From contig NZ_OU745373.1 of the NCBI RefSeq assembly GCF_916618745.1, positions 2,246,501 through 2,310,500 of the forward strand: a stretch of 64,000 bases of DNA. Reading direction: 5' to 3'. Made by a program: the position numbers and the translations under genes. The stretch comes from Cardiobacterium sp. Marseille-Q4385 (lineage in GTDB: Bacteria > Pseudomonadota > Gammaproteobacteria > Cardiobacteriales > Cardiobacteriaceae). Position 1 is the stretch's first letter; each line of letters opens with the position of its first letter. This document shows, in pieces, positions 10,049 to 19,332 of this stretch. The notes under the pieces were generated by a model, which saw only the letters and a list, made by a program, of their open reading frames with translations, did not search any database and had not been told where the DNA came from.

Positions 10049-10346
10049 GCCGCCAAGCGGGATAAATGCTGGGTTCACGCCAAGCGGGGTAAATACTGGG
10101 CTCGCCAAGCGGGATAAATACCGGGTTCGCGCTAAGCGGGATAAATGCTGGGTTCGCGCCAGGCGGGATAAAACCTGGGTTTGCGCCAAGCGGGATAAAT
10201 GCTGGACCCGCCAAGCGGGATAAATGCTGGGCCCGCCAAGCGGGATAAATGCTGGGTTCTTACCAAGCGGGATAAATGCTGGGTTCTTGCCAAGCGGGAT
10301 AAATGCTGGGTTCGCCAAGCGGGATAAATGCTGGTTTTGTATTCCC
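10049..10346 (+). repeat. Tandem array of the AAGCGGGATAAAT repeat family (11 copies)
   Basis: Eleven head-to-tail copies of a 20-23 base unit with core AAGCGGGATAAAT-n-CTGGG, separated by 4-8 variable bases (mostly TTCGCGC or CCCGC types). The array begins 1 base after the exporter stop. A degenerate twelfth copy is at about 10425-10450, after a GC-rich segment (10347-10400) that includes CCCCCGCAAGCGGGG and also occurs inside the RbbA-like gene. The array fills the space between convergent exporter and fusion-protein genes. No terminator with a T run was seen here. Confidence 0.9.
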
Positions 10347-10466
10347 CCCTTCCGGCCTGCGGCCACCTTCCCCCGCAAGCGGGGAAAGGGATTCTTTCCG
10401 TACAAGGTTCAGGATTTTGCGCGCGCCAAGCGGTGTAAATACGGGCTATGCCGGGTAGCGCGGCAT

Positions 10467-11729
10467 TCACTGCCATTTATCGGCAATGCCGTACAGCGGC
10501 TCCAGTATCCATTCATACAGCCGCTTGCGCTCGTGCAGGATGTCTGCTTCTACCACCATGCCGATGTGCAGCGGCTGTTCTTTACCGTAAACTTTGATGG
10601 TGGCTTTATCCGGCTTGACGCGCACCAGATAGGCAGGCTCGTTCAGCAGTGCGGGGTTGCTGAATACCACGCCCAGTCCGCTCAATTCCTGCTTGCCCAG
10701 CGCCGTCTCTGCAATAGAGAGAATCCGTCCTTCCGCGTGGCCGAATTTTTGATAGGGATAAGCCTGATAGCGCAGGATAACCCTGTCTTCCGGGGCGATA
10801 AAACCAATGGCGCGGCTCGGCACATAAAGCTGCACCACCAGCTCTGCGTCTTGCGGCACGATACTCAGCAACAGGCGCGCGGGATCAACCTGCTGCCCTG
10901 CTTCGGCATTGAGCGCGTTTACCCTGCCGGACGCTGCCGCGCGGATGGTCTGCTCGCCGCGCAGGCTGTAATCCAGTACCTCCTGCTTGTATGCCGCCGC
11001 TGCCCGTTCCAGCTGACTGATTTCCGTTTGCTGCCGCGCAGGCAGGTTGGCCAGGGTGCTTTGCTGCTCACCGATGTCGCGGGCAAGTGCCGCTTCCTCG
11101 CGTTTGAAAGTCTCCAAATCGGTACGCAATTCCAGAAGTGCTCCTTCGCTGCGCATCTTCTCAACCTCCGATACCGCCTTTTCCCGCACCAGGCGGCGCT
11201 GTTTCGCGACAATCTGCTCTGCCAGCGTCACCCGCTGCGCCTGCGCAGCAATTTTCTGCTTGACGTGTTTACGCTGCTCTTGCAAGCGGGCAAGACTGCC
11301 TTGCAGCACTTGGCGCTCGTTCTCATGAATACGCTGCTGCTGCTGGATTTCCTGTTCCGCCAGGGTTTTCTTCAACTCTGCTTCGGCAGCCAGCCGTGCC
11401 TGCACATTGCCGCTGCCGTCGTAGCGGGAAGTGGACAGGGTAAAGAGCGCATCGCCTGCATTGACCATATCCCCATCCGCAACATGCACAGCGGTAATGA
11501 TGCCTGCCTCCGGCGGATAGACGCGTGCCACGCCGAGGCGCGGTAAAAGCTGCCCTTCAACGGAGGTTTTATCGGTATAGCTGCCAAAAATAGTGAATAA
11601 CACTAGGGCTAACGCCAGCAGCGCGGCGCAAATGGTGAGAAAGGTGAAGGAGAACGGACTCGTCAGGACGATCCGCCCCGTCCAGCGGTTTTGTCTGGCC
11701 TGATAGACTTCGGCACGGAAAAGGGACAT
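10467..11729 (-). CDS. HlyD-family membrane fusion protein (CvaA-type)
   Basis: Periplasmic adaptor that links a C39 ABC exporter to a TolC-type outer-membrane channel. About 420 residues: short cytoplasmic N-terminus, one membrane helix near residues 22-45, a biotinyl/lipoyl-like half (PPEAGIITAVHVADGDMVNAGDALFTL), a long coiled coil (about 100-240), and the second lipoyl half and beta-barrel (SGRVNALNAEAGQQVDP onward). The start at 11729 (MSLFRAEVYQARQNRW) fits the family; an in-frame ATG at 11756 adds nine residues, and neither has a good ribosome binding site. It is convergent with the exporter rather than in its operon, so it must have its own promoter. No dedicated outer-membrane channel is next to it; the NodT-type protein at 20630 or a TolC elsewhere could serve. 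Confidence 0.92.
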   Translation of the reverse strand: MSLFRAEVYQARQNRWTGRIVLTSPFSFTFLTICAALLALALVLFTIFGSYTDKTSVEGQLLPRLGVARVYPPEAGIITAVHVADGDMVNAGDALFTLSTSRYDGSGNVQARLAAEAELKKTLAEQEIQQQQRIHENERQVLQGSLARLQEQRKHVKQKIAAQAQRVTLAEQIVAKQRRLVREKAVSEVEKMRSEGALLELRTDLETFKREEAALARDIGEQQSTLANLPARQQTEISQLERAAAAYKQEVLDYSLRGEQTIRAAASGRVNALNAEAGQQVDPARLLLSIVPQDAELVVQLYVPSRAIGFIAPEDRVILRYQAYPYQKFGHAEGRILSIAETALGKQELSGLGVVFSNPALLNEPAYLVRVKPDKATIKVYGKEQPLHIGMVVEADILHERKRLYEWILEPLYGIADKWQ

Positions 11730-11917
11730 AAAAACAATGCGGTGGAAAAACTGCATTGTAATGTGGTGCTGCTACGGGTTACAGGGCGGAAAAAGATTAT
11801 TCCGCTTACAGACTTCCCAACTAGACAGCGGTTGTTTGCCTGAATTGGCACGCCACCCCTGTGGCATTCTGTTAAACTGCCGCAACTTTTCCTCAACCTT
11901 AATCGGAGTATTCAGTC

Positions 11918-14203
11918 ATGAGCGATTCGCTAAAAGAAGAAGCACTGCGTTATCACAGTTTCCCCACCGCCGGTAAGGTGTCGGTAACCCCGACCAAGGC
12001 CCTCGATAACCAGCGCGACTTGTCGCTCGCTTACTCCCCCGGTGTCGCCTACGCCTGTCAGGCCATCGAAGCCGACCCGCTGCAAGCGGATTTCCTCACT
12101 TCGCGCGCCAATCTGGTTGCCGTCATTTCCAACGGCACCGCTGTGCTCGGTCTTGGCAATATCGGCGCGCTCGCCGGCAAGCCGGTCATGGAAGGCAAGG
12201 GCGTGCTTTTCAAGAAGTTTGCTGGCATTGATGTGTTTGACATTGAAGTCGATCAGGCCGATCCGGAAAAATTCATCGAAGCCGTCGCTGCGCTGGAACC
12301 GACCTTCGGCGGCATCAACCTGGAAGATATCAAGGCGCCGGAATGTTTTGAAATCGAGAACCGCCTGAAAGAGCGGATGAATATCCCCGTTTTCCACGAT
12401 GACCAGCATGGCACCGCCATCATTGCTTCTGCCGCGTTGTTAAACGCCCTGAACCTGCAAGGCAAGGACATCAGCAAGGTACGTGTGGTTGCCTCTGGAG
12501 CGGGGGCAGCGGGCATGGCCTGTCTGGATCTTTTCGTCAACCTCGGCGTGAAGAAGGAAAACATCATCGTCTGCGATTCCAAGGGGCCGATTTATGAAGG
12601 TCGCCCCGGCAAGCTGGATGGGCGCAAGGCGGAATTTGTCGCCAAGACGGAAGCGCGTTCGCTTGCTGAAGCACTGGTTGGCGCAGATGTGTTCCTCGGT
12701 GTCTCGCAAGCGGGGCTGCTCAGCGGCGAGATGGTGAAGACGATGGCAGACAATCCGTTAGTGCTGGCGCTGGCCAATCCCGTGCCGGAAATCATGCCGG
12801 AAGAGGTACACGCCGCGCGCAATGACGCCATTGTCGCTACCGGTCGTTCCGATTTCCCGAATCAGGTGAATAACGTTCTCTGTTTCCCCTATCTTTTCCG
12901 GGGGGCGCTGGATGTGGGGGCGACCAGCATCAATGAAGCGATGAAAATGGCCGCCGTGCGCGCCATCGCGGATCTGGCTAAATCCCCGGCGGGTGAAGAA
13001 GTTATGGCTGCTTACGGCGGACAATCGCTGGTGTACGGCAAGGATTACGTCATTCCCAAACCGTTCGATCCACGCCTGATTTCCACCATTCCGGTTGCCG
13101 TCGCCCAAGCGGCCATGGAAAGCGGCGTTGCCCGCCGTCCGATTGCGGACCTGAAAGCCTATCGTGACAAGCTGGCTGGTCTCTTTAACAAGAGCGGCTT
13201 CGTGATGAAGCCCATCATTGAACGCGCCCGCGCCAATCCGCTCAAAGTTATCTTCGCCGAAGGGGAAGACATCCGCGTCATTCGCGCCGCTACCGCCTGC
13301 GTACAGGAAGGTATCGCCAAACCGATTCTGATTGGTCGCCGTAAACGTATCGAAGAGCGCCTGGCGGAAAATCAGCAGCAACTTGATCCGGGTGTGGAAA
13401 TCATCGAACCGATGAACAACCCGTATTACGAAGAATGCTGGCGTGCTTATCATGAACTGCGCGCACGCGAAGGTATTGATCCTGCCGAAGCCCGCCTGCA
13501 AATGAACACCAGCACCACCGCGCTGGCTTCCATGCTGGTCAAACTTGGCCATGCCGACACTATGCTTTGCGGTGTTCTCGGCCAGTATCACCGTCACCTG
13601 CGCCGTGTGTGCGGCGTCTTTGATATGCAGCCGGACATGAAGCAAGCGGCGGCACTCAGCCTGATGCTGACCCCGAAAGGTCCGATTTTTATCACTGACA
13701 CCCAGGTGCATGAACACCCGACGGCTGACGAACTCGTTGCGATTACCCTGCGTGCCGCCCGCGCTGTCGAACTCTTCGGCATTACCCCGAAAATTGCGCT
13801 GCTGTCAGCCTCCAACTTCGGGACCCGTATGGATCTGCCCAGCTCCACCAATATGCGCGAAGCGCTGGCGAAAATCCGAGCCTCGCACCCCGAACTCGAA
13901 ATCGAGGGCGAAATGAAGGCAGACTACGCGCTGATTCCACAGTTGCGCGACGAAGTCTTCCCCGGCAACCGTCTGAGCGGTATGGCCAACCTGCTCATCA
14001 TGCCCGACGTGGAAGCAGGTAACATCAGCCTCAACGTACTGAAAGCCGCCACTGACGCCACCATGATCGGACCGATGCTGCTTGGTGTGGATGCGCCGGT
14101 GCATGTACTGACCAACAACTCGACCACCCGCCGTATCCTCAATATGGCGGCGATTGCCGTGGTCGAAGCACAAATGGTAAAAAGCGGAATCAAATCCCTG
14201 TAA
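11918..14203 (+). CDS. maeB: NADP-dependent malic enzyme with phosphotransacetylase-like domain
   Basis: Oxidative decarboxylation of malate to pyruvate with NADPH formation. At 761 residues it has the full MaeB architecture: N-terminal malic domain (about 18-150, with the Tyr in LAYSPGVAYAC), NAD-binding domain (VVASGAGAAGMACL, about 190-200), and a C-terminal phosphate-acetyltransferase-like domain from about residue 430 (IERARANPLKVIFAEGEDIRVIRAA), which in the family is regulatory rather than catalytic. It starts at the ATG at 11918 with CGGAG upstream. It is followed by pepN after 25 bases, so the two may be co-transcribed. Confidence 0.96.
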   Translation: MSDSLKEEALRYHSFPTAGKVSVTPTKALDNQRDLSLAYSPGVAYACQAIEADPLQADFLTSRANLVAVISNGTAVLGLGNIGALAGKPVMEGKGVLFKKFAGIDVFDIEVDQADPEKFIEAVAALEPTFGGINLEDIKAPECFEIENRLKERMNIPVFHDDQHGTAIIASAALLNALNLQGKDISKVRVVASGAGAAGMACLDLFVNLGVKKENIIVCDSKGPIYEGRPGKLDGRKAEFVAKTEARSLAEALVGADVFLGVSQAGLLSGEMVKTMADNPLVLALANPVPEIMPEEVHAARNDAIVATGRSDFPNQVNNVLCFPYLFRGALDVGATSINEAMKMAAVRAIADLAKSPAGEEVMAAYGGQSLVYGKDYVIPKPFDPRLISTIPVAVAQAAMESGVARRPIADLKAYRDKLAGLFNKSGFVMKPIIERARANPLKVIFAEGEDIRVIRAATACVQEGIAKPILIGRRKRIEERLAENQQQLDPGVEIIEPMNNPYYEECWRAYHELRAREGIDPAEARLQMNTSTTALASMLVKLGHADTMLCGVLGQYHRHLRRVCGVFDMQPDMKQAAALSLMLTPKGPIFITDTQVHEHPTADELVAITLRAARAVELFGITPKIALLSASNFGTRMDLPSSTNMREALAKIRASHPELEIEGEMKADYALIPQLRDEVFPGNRLSGMANLLIMPDVEAGNISLNVLKAATDATMIGPMLLGVDAPVHVLTNNSTTRRILNMAAIAVVEAQMVKSGIKSL

Positions 14204-14228
14204 CCCCTCTAAACACGGACGGCACGAG

Positions 14229-16877
14229 ATGACGGCTGCACTCAACACTACCCGACTGGCGGACTACCGTCCGCCGGCTTTTACAGTCAAACACCACGAA
14301 CTCAAATTTGACCTGCAAAACAACGGCGAAGTGCTGGTCAGCCACGTCCAAAAGATCGTGCGCTGCCAGCCCAGTCACGACGAAAACGGCTGGGAACTGC
14401 CGCAAGACAAGCACGTTGTCCTGCATGCCGAACATCTCGCGCTGGAAAATATCGAAATCGACGGCAAACCGCTTGCCGCCGAGCAATACGAGTACGACGG
14501 CCTGCTGCTGCACCTGAAAAACGTCAGCAGCAACTTCAACCTGCGTACCGTCGTGCGCCTGAAACCGGACGAAAACAAAGAACTCTCCGGCCTGTACCGC
14601 TCAAATGGCATCTATTGCACCCAATGCGAGGCTGAGGGCTTCCGTCGTATCACCCCGACGCTTGACCGTCCCGACGTGCTCGCCACCTATCGGGTACGCA
14701 TCGAAGCGGATCAAAAAAACTATCCCGTCCTGCTTTCGAACGGCAACCGCGAGGCGCAGGGCGAACTGTCCGGCGGACGGCACTACGCGCAGTGGTATGA
14801 CCCGCATCCCAAGCCGAGCTACCTTTTTGCTCTCGTCGCCGGCAACCTCGCCAATGTCAACCGCCGCATCACCACCCCGAAAGGGCGGAAAATCAGCCTT
14901 GGCATCTACACCGAGCCGGCCTTTATCAACCAGACGGCGTTTGCCTTGCAATCGCTGATTGACGCCATTCACTGGGACGAAGAACGCTTCGGCCTCAGTT
15001 ACGACCTCAAACAATTCAATATCGTCGCCATCAGCGACTTCAACATGGGGGCGATGGAAAACAAATCGCTCAATATCTTCAATACCCGCTTTGTCCTGGC
15101 CGATACCGACACCGCTACCGACGAAGACTATCACGGCATCCGCGCCGTCATCGGCCACGAATACTTCCACAACTGGACCGGCAACCGCATCACCTGCCGC
15201 GACTGGTTCCAGCTCTCGCTCAAAGAAGGCCTGACCGTCTTCCGCGATCAGGAATTTTCTGCCGACATGGGTGAACGCTCGCTGGAGCGCATCGGCGATG
15301 TCATCCGCCTGCGCAACCTGCAATTCCCTGAAGACGCCGGGCCGATGTCGCACCCCGTGCAGCCGCAAGAGTACGCGGCTATTGACAACTTCTACACCGC
15401 TACCGTGTATGAAAAAGGCGCGGAAATCATCCGCATGTATCACACCATCCTTGGCGAAAAAGCCTTCCAGGCTGGCATGAAACGCTACATCGAGCGTCAC
15501 GACGGTCAGGCCGTGCGTATCGAAGACTTCGCGCAGGCGATGAGCAACGGCGGAGACTACGACTTTACCGGTCAGTTCTTCCAGTGGTACACCACCAAAG
15601 GAACGCCGAAAATCACCTTCACCTCCTCCTGGAACCAGCGCGAGCGCAGCATCACCATTGCCGCGATGCAGGACATCAGCGCCGTCACCCCGCCGCGTCC
15701 GCTCGTCATCCCCATCCGCTTTGCCCTTATCAGCAAAAACGGCCGCCCCTACCGCTTCCCCGATGGCAGCCACGAGCAAACCCTGCTCCTGCACAAACCC
15801 AGTGCCACCTGGACCTTTGAACGCGCCGAAGCCGACCTCATCCCCGTGCTGATGGCGAACTTCTCGGCGCCCGTGTACTACCAACACCGCTACGACAACG
15901 ACGAACTCGCTGCCATCGTTGCCCACGCGCCGGACGGCTTCGCCCGCTTCGAAGCCATGCAGATCCTCTATCGCCGCCTTTTCGAACAGGCGCTGTACAA
16001 ACCGCGCGAACTGCGCGAAAACAGCGGCGCGGTGAGCGACATCATGCAGACCGTCCTTAACCACGACAAACGTAGCGAAGCCGAAAAAGCGCTGCTGTTG
16101 GAAATCCCGGCACTTGCCACCCTGCTCAACAACCTGCCCGATCCCATCGACATGACGGCCGCTATCGCCGCCTATGACCGCATCACCCGCATCCTTGCCC
16201 TGAAATTGCGCCGTAACTGGCTGGACTGGCTCGAAGCCGCGTCCCAACCCGGTTCGCCGAAATACAGCGTCAAAGACGCCGGCATTCGCCGCTTGCGCGG
16301 ACTGGCAGCCAAAACCCTCGCGCTCTTCGAAGACGACGCCTACCGCCAACAGCTGCTGGAAAAACACAACAACGCCGACAACATGACCGTGCGCATCAAC
16401 GTCCTGCACGCGCTCAACACCCGTCACGACCAATACCGCGAAGCCGCGCTGGCTGCCTACTACGAACGCTATCGCGCCCAGCCGCTTGTTGTGGACAAAT
16501 GGTTCGCCATCCAGGCCAAAGACGAAAGCGAAGGGGCACTGGAACGCATCACCGCGCTTGCCGAACACCCCGACTTCCACGTGGACAACCCCAACCGCTT
16601 CCGCGCCCTCGTTGGTACCCTGATGCAGGCCAACCCCACCATCTTCCATGCCGCCGATGGCAGCGGCTACCGCTTCGTCGCCGGGCAAATCCGCCGCGTC
16701 CTCCTCAGCAACCCGCAAATCGCAGCGCGGATGCTCAACGGCTACGCTATCGTCAGCCGCATGGACAGTGCCCGTAAAGCACTGGTGAAAACCGAACTTG
16801 AGGCCCTCGCCGCCGTCGAAAACATCAGCATTGACGTGCGCGAAGTCCTCGAACGCCTGCAACGTGGATTGACATGA
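14229..16877 (+). CDS. pepN: Aminopeptidase N (M1 family)
   Basis: Cytosolic zinc metallopeptidase of 882 residues that removes N-terminal residues from peptides. The substrate-binding GAMEN motif is at 274-278 and the zinc-binding HEYFH at 310-314, with the third ligand Glu in LKEGLTVFRDQEF downstream. Beta-sandwich and C-terminal helical superhelix domains complete the gammaproteobacterial PepN form. The stop overlaps the relA start by 4 bases (ATGA), so the two genes are translationally linked. Confidence 0.97.
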   Translation: MTAALNTTRLADYRPPAFTVKHHELKFDLQNNGEVLVSHVQKIVRCQPSHDENGWELPQDKHVVLHAEHLALENIEIDGKPLAAEQYEYDGLLLHLKNVSSNFNLRTVVRLKPDENKELSGLYRSNGIYCTQCEAEGFRRITPTLDRPDVLATYRVRIEADQKNYPVLLSNGNREAQGELSGGRHYAQWYDPHPKPSYLFALVAGNLANVNRRITTPKGRKISLGIYTEPAFINQTAFALQSLIDAIHWDEERFGLSYDLKQFNIVAISDFNMGAMENKSLNIFNTRFVLADTDTATDEDYHGIRAVIGHEYFHNWTGNRITCRDWFQLSLKEGLTVFRDQEFSADMGERSLERIGDVIRLRNLQFPEDAGPMSHPVQPQEYAAIDNFYTATVYEKGAEIIRMYHTILGEKAFQAGMKRYIERHDGQAVRIEDFAQAMSNGGDYDFTGQFFQWYTTKGTPKITFTSSWNQRERSITIAAMQDISAVTPPRPLVIPIRFALISKNGRPYRFPDGSHEQTLLLHKPSATWTFERAEADLIPVLMANFSAPVYYQHRYDNDELAAIVAHAPDGFARFEAMQILYRRLFEQALYKPRELRENSGAVSDIMQTVLNHDKRSEAEKALLLEIPALATLLNNLPDPIDMTAAIAAYDRITRILALKLRRNWLDWLEAASQPGSPKYSVKDAGIRRLRGLAAKTLALFEDDAYRQQLLEKHNNADNMTVRINVLHALNTRHDQYREAALAAYYERYRAQPLVVDKWFAIQAKDESEGALERITALAEHPDFHVDNPNRFRALVGTLMQANPTIFHAADGSGYRFVAGQIRRVLLSNPQIAARMLNGYAIVSRMDSARKALVKTELEALAAVENISIDVREVLERLQRGLT

Positions 16878-19027
16878 ATACCACCCAGCAACCCGCATGG
16901 TTGCGGGAAGCCGAAGAACACTACACCGACAACGCCGCTCGCGAACAACTCAGCGCCGCCTACGCCATCGCGGCGGCTACGCCCACCCCACCTGACGAAC
17001 GCAGCCGTACCCTCGTCAAACTCCTGCTCAACCTGCGCAGCGACGCCACCATGCTTGCCGCCGGTCTCCTCGTCGAACCGTGGCGCAAAAAACAACTCGA
17101 CCTGGAAGCCCTTGCTGCCAGTCCCTGCCACGGCGTCATCGGCCTCCTGCAAGCCCTTGATGACCTCGCCCTTATCGACCAGCTGCACGAACAAGAACAA
17201 AGCGACATTGAGCGCTTGCGCAAAATGCTCCTCGCCATGGCCAGCGACATGCGCGCCGTCATCCTCAAACTGGCGCTGCAAGTTGTCCTTATGCGCAACC
17301 TCAGCGCTTACAGTGCACAAGAACAACAACGCTTCGCCCTGCAAACCCGCGACCTGCTCGCCCCGCTGGCGAACCGCCTCGGTATCGCCCAACTCAAAAG
17401 CGAACTCGAAGACCGCGCCCTGCGCGCCCTCGAACCCGATATCTACCAAGAAATCGCCGGCGAACTCGAAGGCAAACGCGTGGACCGCGAGCGCTACATC
17501 AACCGCATCATCGACCTGCTGCGCTACAAACTGACCGACGCCGGTGTACACGTCAAACGCCTCTATGGCCGCGTCAAACACATCAACAGCATCTACCTGA
17601 AAATGAAGCGCAAGGGCCTGCGCTTTGAACAGCTCAACGACATCCGCGCCGTGCGCGTTGAAGTCGAAACCGAAGCGGACTGCTACCGCGTCCTCTCCGT
17701 CGTCAACGACCTGTGGCAGCCGATCGCCGCCGAATTTGACGACTACATCGCCCACCCCAAAGCGAACGGCTACCAATCCCTGCACACCTCGCTCATCGGC
17801 CCGGAAAACCGCGTCATCGAAGTGCAAATCCGTACCAGCAAAATGCACGAACACGCCGAACTTGGCGTCGCCGCGCACTGGCTCTACAAAGAAAAAGGCA
17901 TCCGCCACAGCAAACAATTCGAACAACAAATCGAGTGGCTGCGCCGCATGATCGAAGGCGGCGACCACAGTCGGGGCGATATCGTCTTTGACCAGTTCAA
18001 AAACGAAGCCTTCCGCGACCGTGTTTACGTCGTCTCGCCGCAAGGTCGCGTTGTGGATCTGCCCGAAGGTGCGACCCCGCTGGATTTCGCCTACCACATC
18101 CACACCCAGCTTGGTCACCGCTGCCGGGGCGCCAAAATCAACGGTCAAATCGTGCCGCTCACTACCGCGCTGAAAAACGGCGACAGCGTCGAAATCCTCG
18201 CCCAAAAAGAAGCCAACCCCAGCCGCGACTGGCTGAACGACCACCTCGGCTACCTGCAAAGTGGTCGTGCCAAAGCCAAAGTGCGCAGCTACTTCAAAAA
18301 GCTCGAAAAAGAAAAAAGCGTCCAGGCCGGACAAGAAATGCTTGAGCGGGAAAGCCGCCGCCTCGGCATCACCCTCGACAACAAAATGCTGGAAGACATC
18401 GCGCGACAAAGCAACGTCCACAGCATCACCGATCTCTACGCTGGTATCGGCTTCGGCGACATCGGCGTCCTTAACATCATCCACGAACTTAGCGCCCGCC
18501 AGCAGAAAAGCGCCGAACAGCCGACCCTGGACGAACGTCTGGCGCGCATCCCGGTCAAAGCGCCGCGCAAACAGAGCCGGCAAAAGATTGATATCGACGG
18601 CGTGGACAACCTCCTCGTCAACTACGCCACCTGCTGCCAGCCCGTGCCGCCCGTCGCCATACGCGGCTTCATCAGCCAGGGACGGGGCGTGAACATCCAC
18701 CGTGCCGACTGCCCCAACCTGCAGCACCTCGCCAAAGCTCATCCCGAACGCATCCTCGACGTACACTGGAACGCCGGCGCAAGCGGCCTCTTCACCGTGG
18801 TTATTGCCATCGAAGCCTTCGACCGCCCGCACCTCCTGCGCGACATCAGTCAAATACTGGCCAACGAAAAAATTGCCATCCTCGACGTCAAAATGCAGCA
18901 GGACAACCGCAACCGCATCTACGGCACCTTCACCCTCGAAATCACCGACATGGAACAACTCTCGCGTGTCATCGACCGCATCGCGCAAGTCAAAGACGTG
19001 GCAAGCGTCCGCCGCAAACAAAAATAG
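16874..19027 (+). CDS. relA: GTP pyrophosphokinase, (p)ppGpp synthetase I
   Basis: A 717-residue long RelA/SpoT homologue. The N-terminal hydrolase-like region lacks the HDxxED metal motif (the equivalent stretch reads SDATMLAAGLL), and the synthetase domain has EFDDY at 287-291, the acidic signature of monofunctional RelA. TGS domain (VVDLPEGATPLDFAYHIHTQ) follows, then the zinc-finger-like segment with NYATCCQPVPP and a C-terminal ACT domain. It is therefore expected to be a ribosome-dependent ppGpp synthetase without hydrolase activity; a SpoT-type enzyme should exist elsewhere. It overlaps pepN by 4 bases. Confidence 0.95.
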   Translation: MNTTQQPAWLREAEEHYTDNAAREQLSAAYAIAAATPTPPDERSRTLVKLLLNLRSDATMLAAGLLVEPWRKKQLDLEALAASPCHGVIGLLQALDDLALIDQLHEQEQSDIERLRKMLLAMASDMRAVILKLALQVVLMRNLSAYSAQEQQRFALQTRDLLAPLANRLGIAQLKSELEDRALRALEPDIYQEIAGELEGKRVDRERYINRIIDLLRYKLTDAGVHVKRLYGRVKHINSIYLKMKRKGLRFEQLNDIRAVRVEVETEADCYRVLSVVNDLWQPIAAEFDDYIAHPKANGYQSLHTSLIGPENRVIEVQIRTSKMHEHAELGVAAHWLYKEKGIRHSKQFEQQIEWLRRMIEGGDHSRGDIVFDQFKNEAFRDRVYVVSPQGRVVDLPEGATPLDFAYHIHTQLGHRCRGAKINGQIVPLTTALKNGDSVEILAQKEANPSRDWLNDHLGYLQSGRAKAKVRSYFKKLEKEKSVQAGQEMLERESRRLGITLDNKMLEDIARQSNVHSITDLYAGIGFGDIGVLNIIHELSARQQKSAEQPTLDERLARIPVKAPRKQSRQKIDIDGVDNLLVNYATCCQPVPPVAIRGFISQGRGVNIHRADCPNLQHLAKAHPERILDVHWNAGASGLFTVVIAIEAFDRPHLLRDISQILANEKIAILDVKMQQDNRNRIYGTFTLEITDMEQLSRVIDRIAQVKDVASVRRKQK

Positions 19028-19332
19028 CGGGATTTCCTATTTCCTCCAGCCCGTGCCATAAGCGTGCACCGCCTGTCACCACACGAGGCCATCATGCCCC
19101 AGTGCCTGCAATTCTGGGATGAACCCAGCACCGCCGCCAAACACAGCGCCATCCGTAAGAGCGTCGGCTATCGGAAACAGCGATGGAAGCACGGGAAAAA
19201 CAGGGTGTTTCTGAGCAACTTTGATAGTTGTGCAACGCCATCTTTAGCGTCCATGACACTACTTTGATGAAGAAGGCGGGCATTTAGCCCGCCTTCTTCC
19301 TCTCTTCATTCCATGATATGCGCTACTGCCTG
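19028..19332. other. Intergenic region, no supported gene
   Basis: About 305 bases between the convergent relA and SerB-like genes. Short open frames exist on both strands (for example 19064-19267 plus, 19092-19283 minus), but none has a ribosome binding site, domain or sensible composition. The only clear element is the terminator at 19269-19299. Confidence 0.6.
19269..19299. terminator. Bidirectional terminator between relA and SerB-like gene
   Basis: A perfect 13-base stem, GAAGAAGGCGGGC / GCCCGCCTTCTTC, with a 5-base loop between convergent genes. A pyrimidine-rich tract follows on the plus strand. Confidence 0.85.

Noticed and set aside
10049..10346. Possible CRISPR array (regular short repeats)
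   Set aside because: Spacers are only 4-8 bases and similar to each other, no cas genes are near, and the unit also occurs singly and inside a coding gene.
9542..10476. Minus-strand frames encoding NPAFIPLG- or SRLA-type repeat peptides around 10000-10476
   Set aside because: They are translations of the repeat array joined to antisense exporter sequence, with no ribosome binding site or domain. The in-frame case inside the RbbA-like gene is kept because it is flanked on both sides by conserved domains in the same frame.
14601..19021. Very long minus-strand open frames opposite pepN and relA (over 750 codons each), and similar ones opposite sucA and glmS
   Set aside because: They are antisense shadows produced by the codon bias of a GC-rich genome; the plus- or minus-strand genes with clear domains occupy the same DNA.
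19064..19283. Small open frames on both strands between relA and the SerB-like gene
   Set aside because: No ribosome binding site, no recognisable family, ends at the terminator; could be a remnant but cannot be supported.
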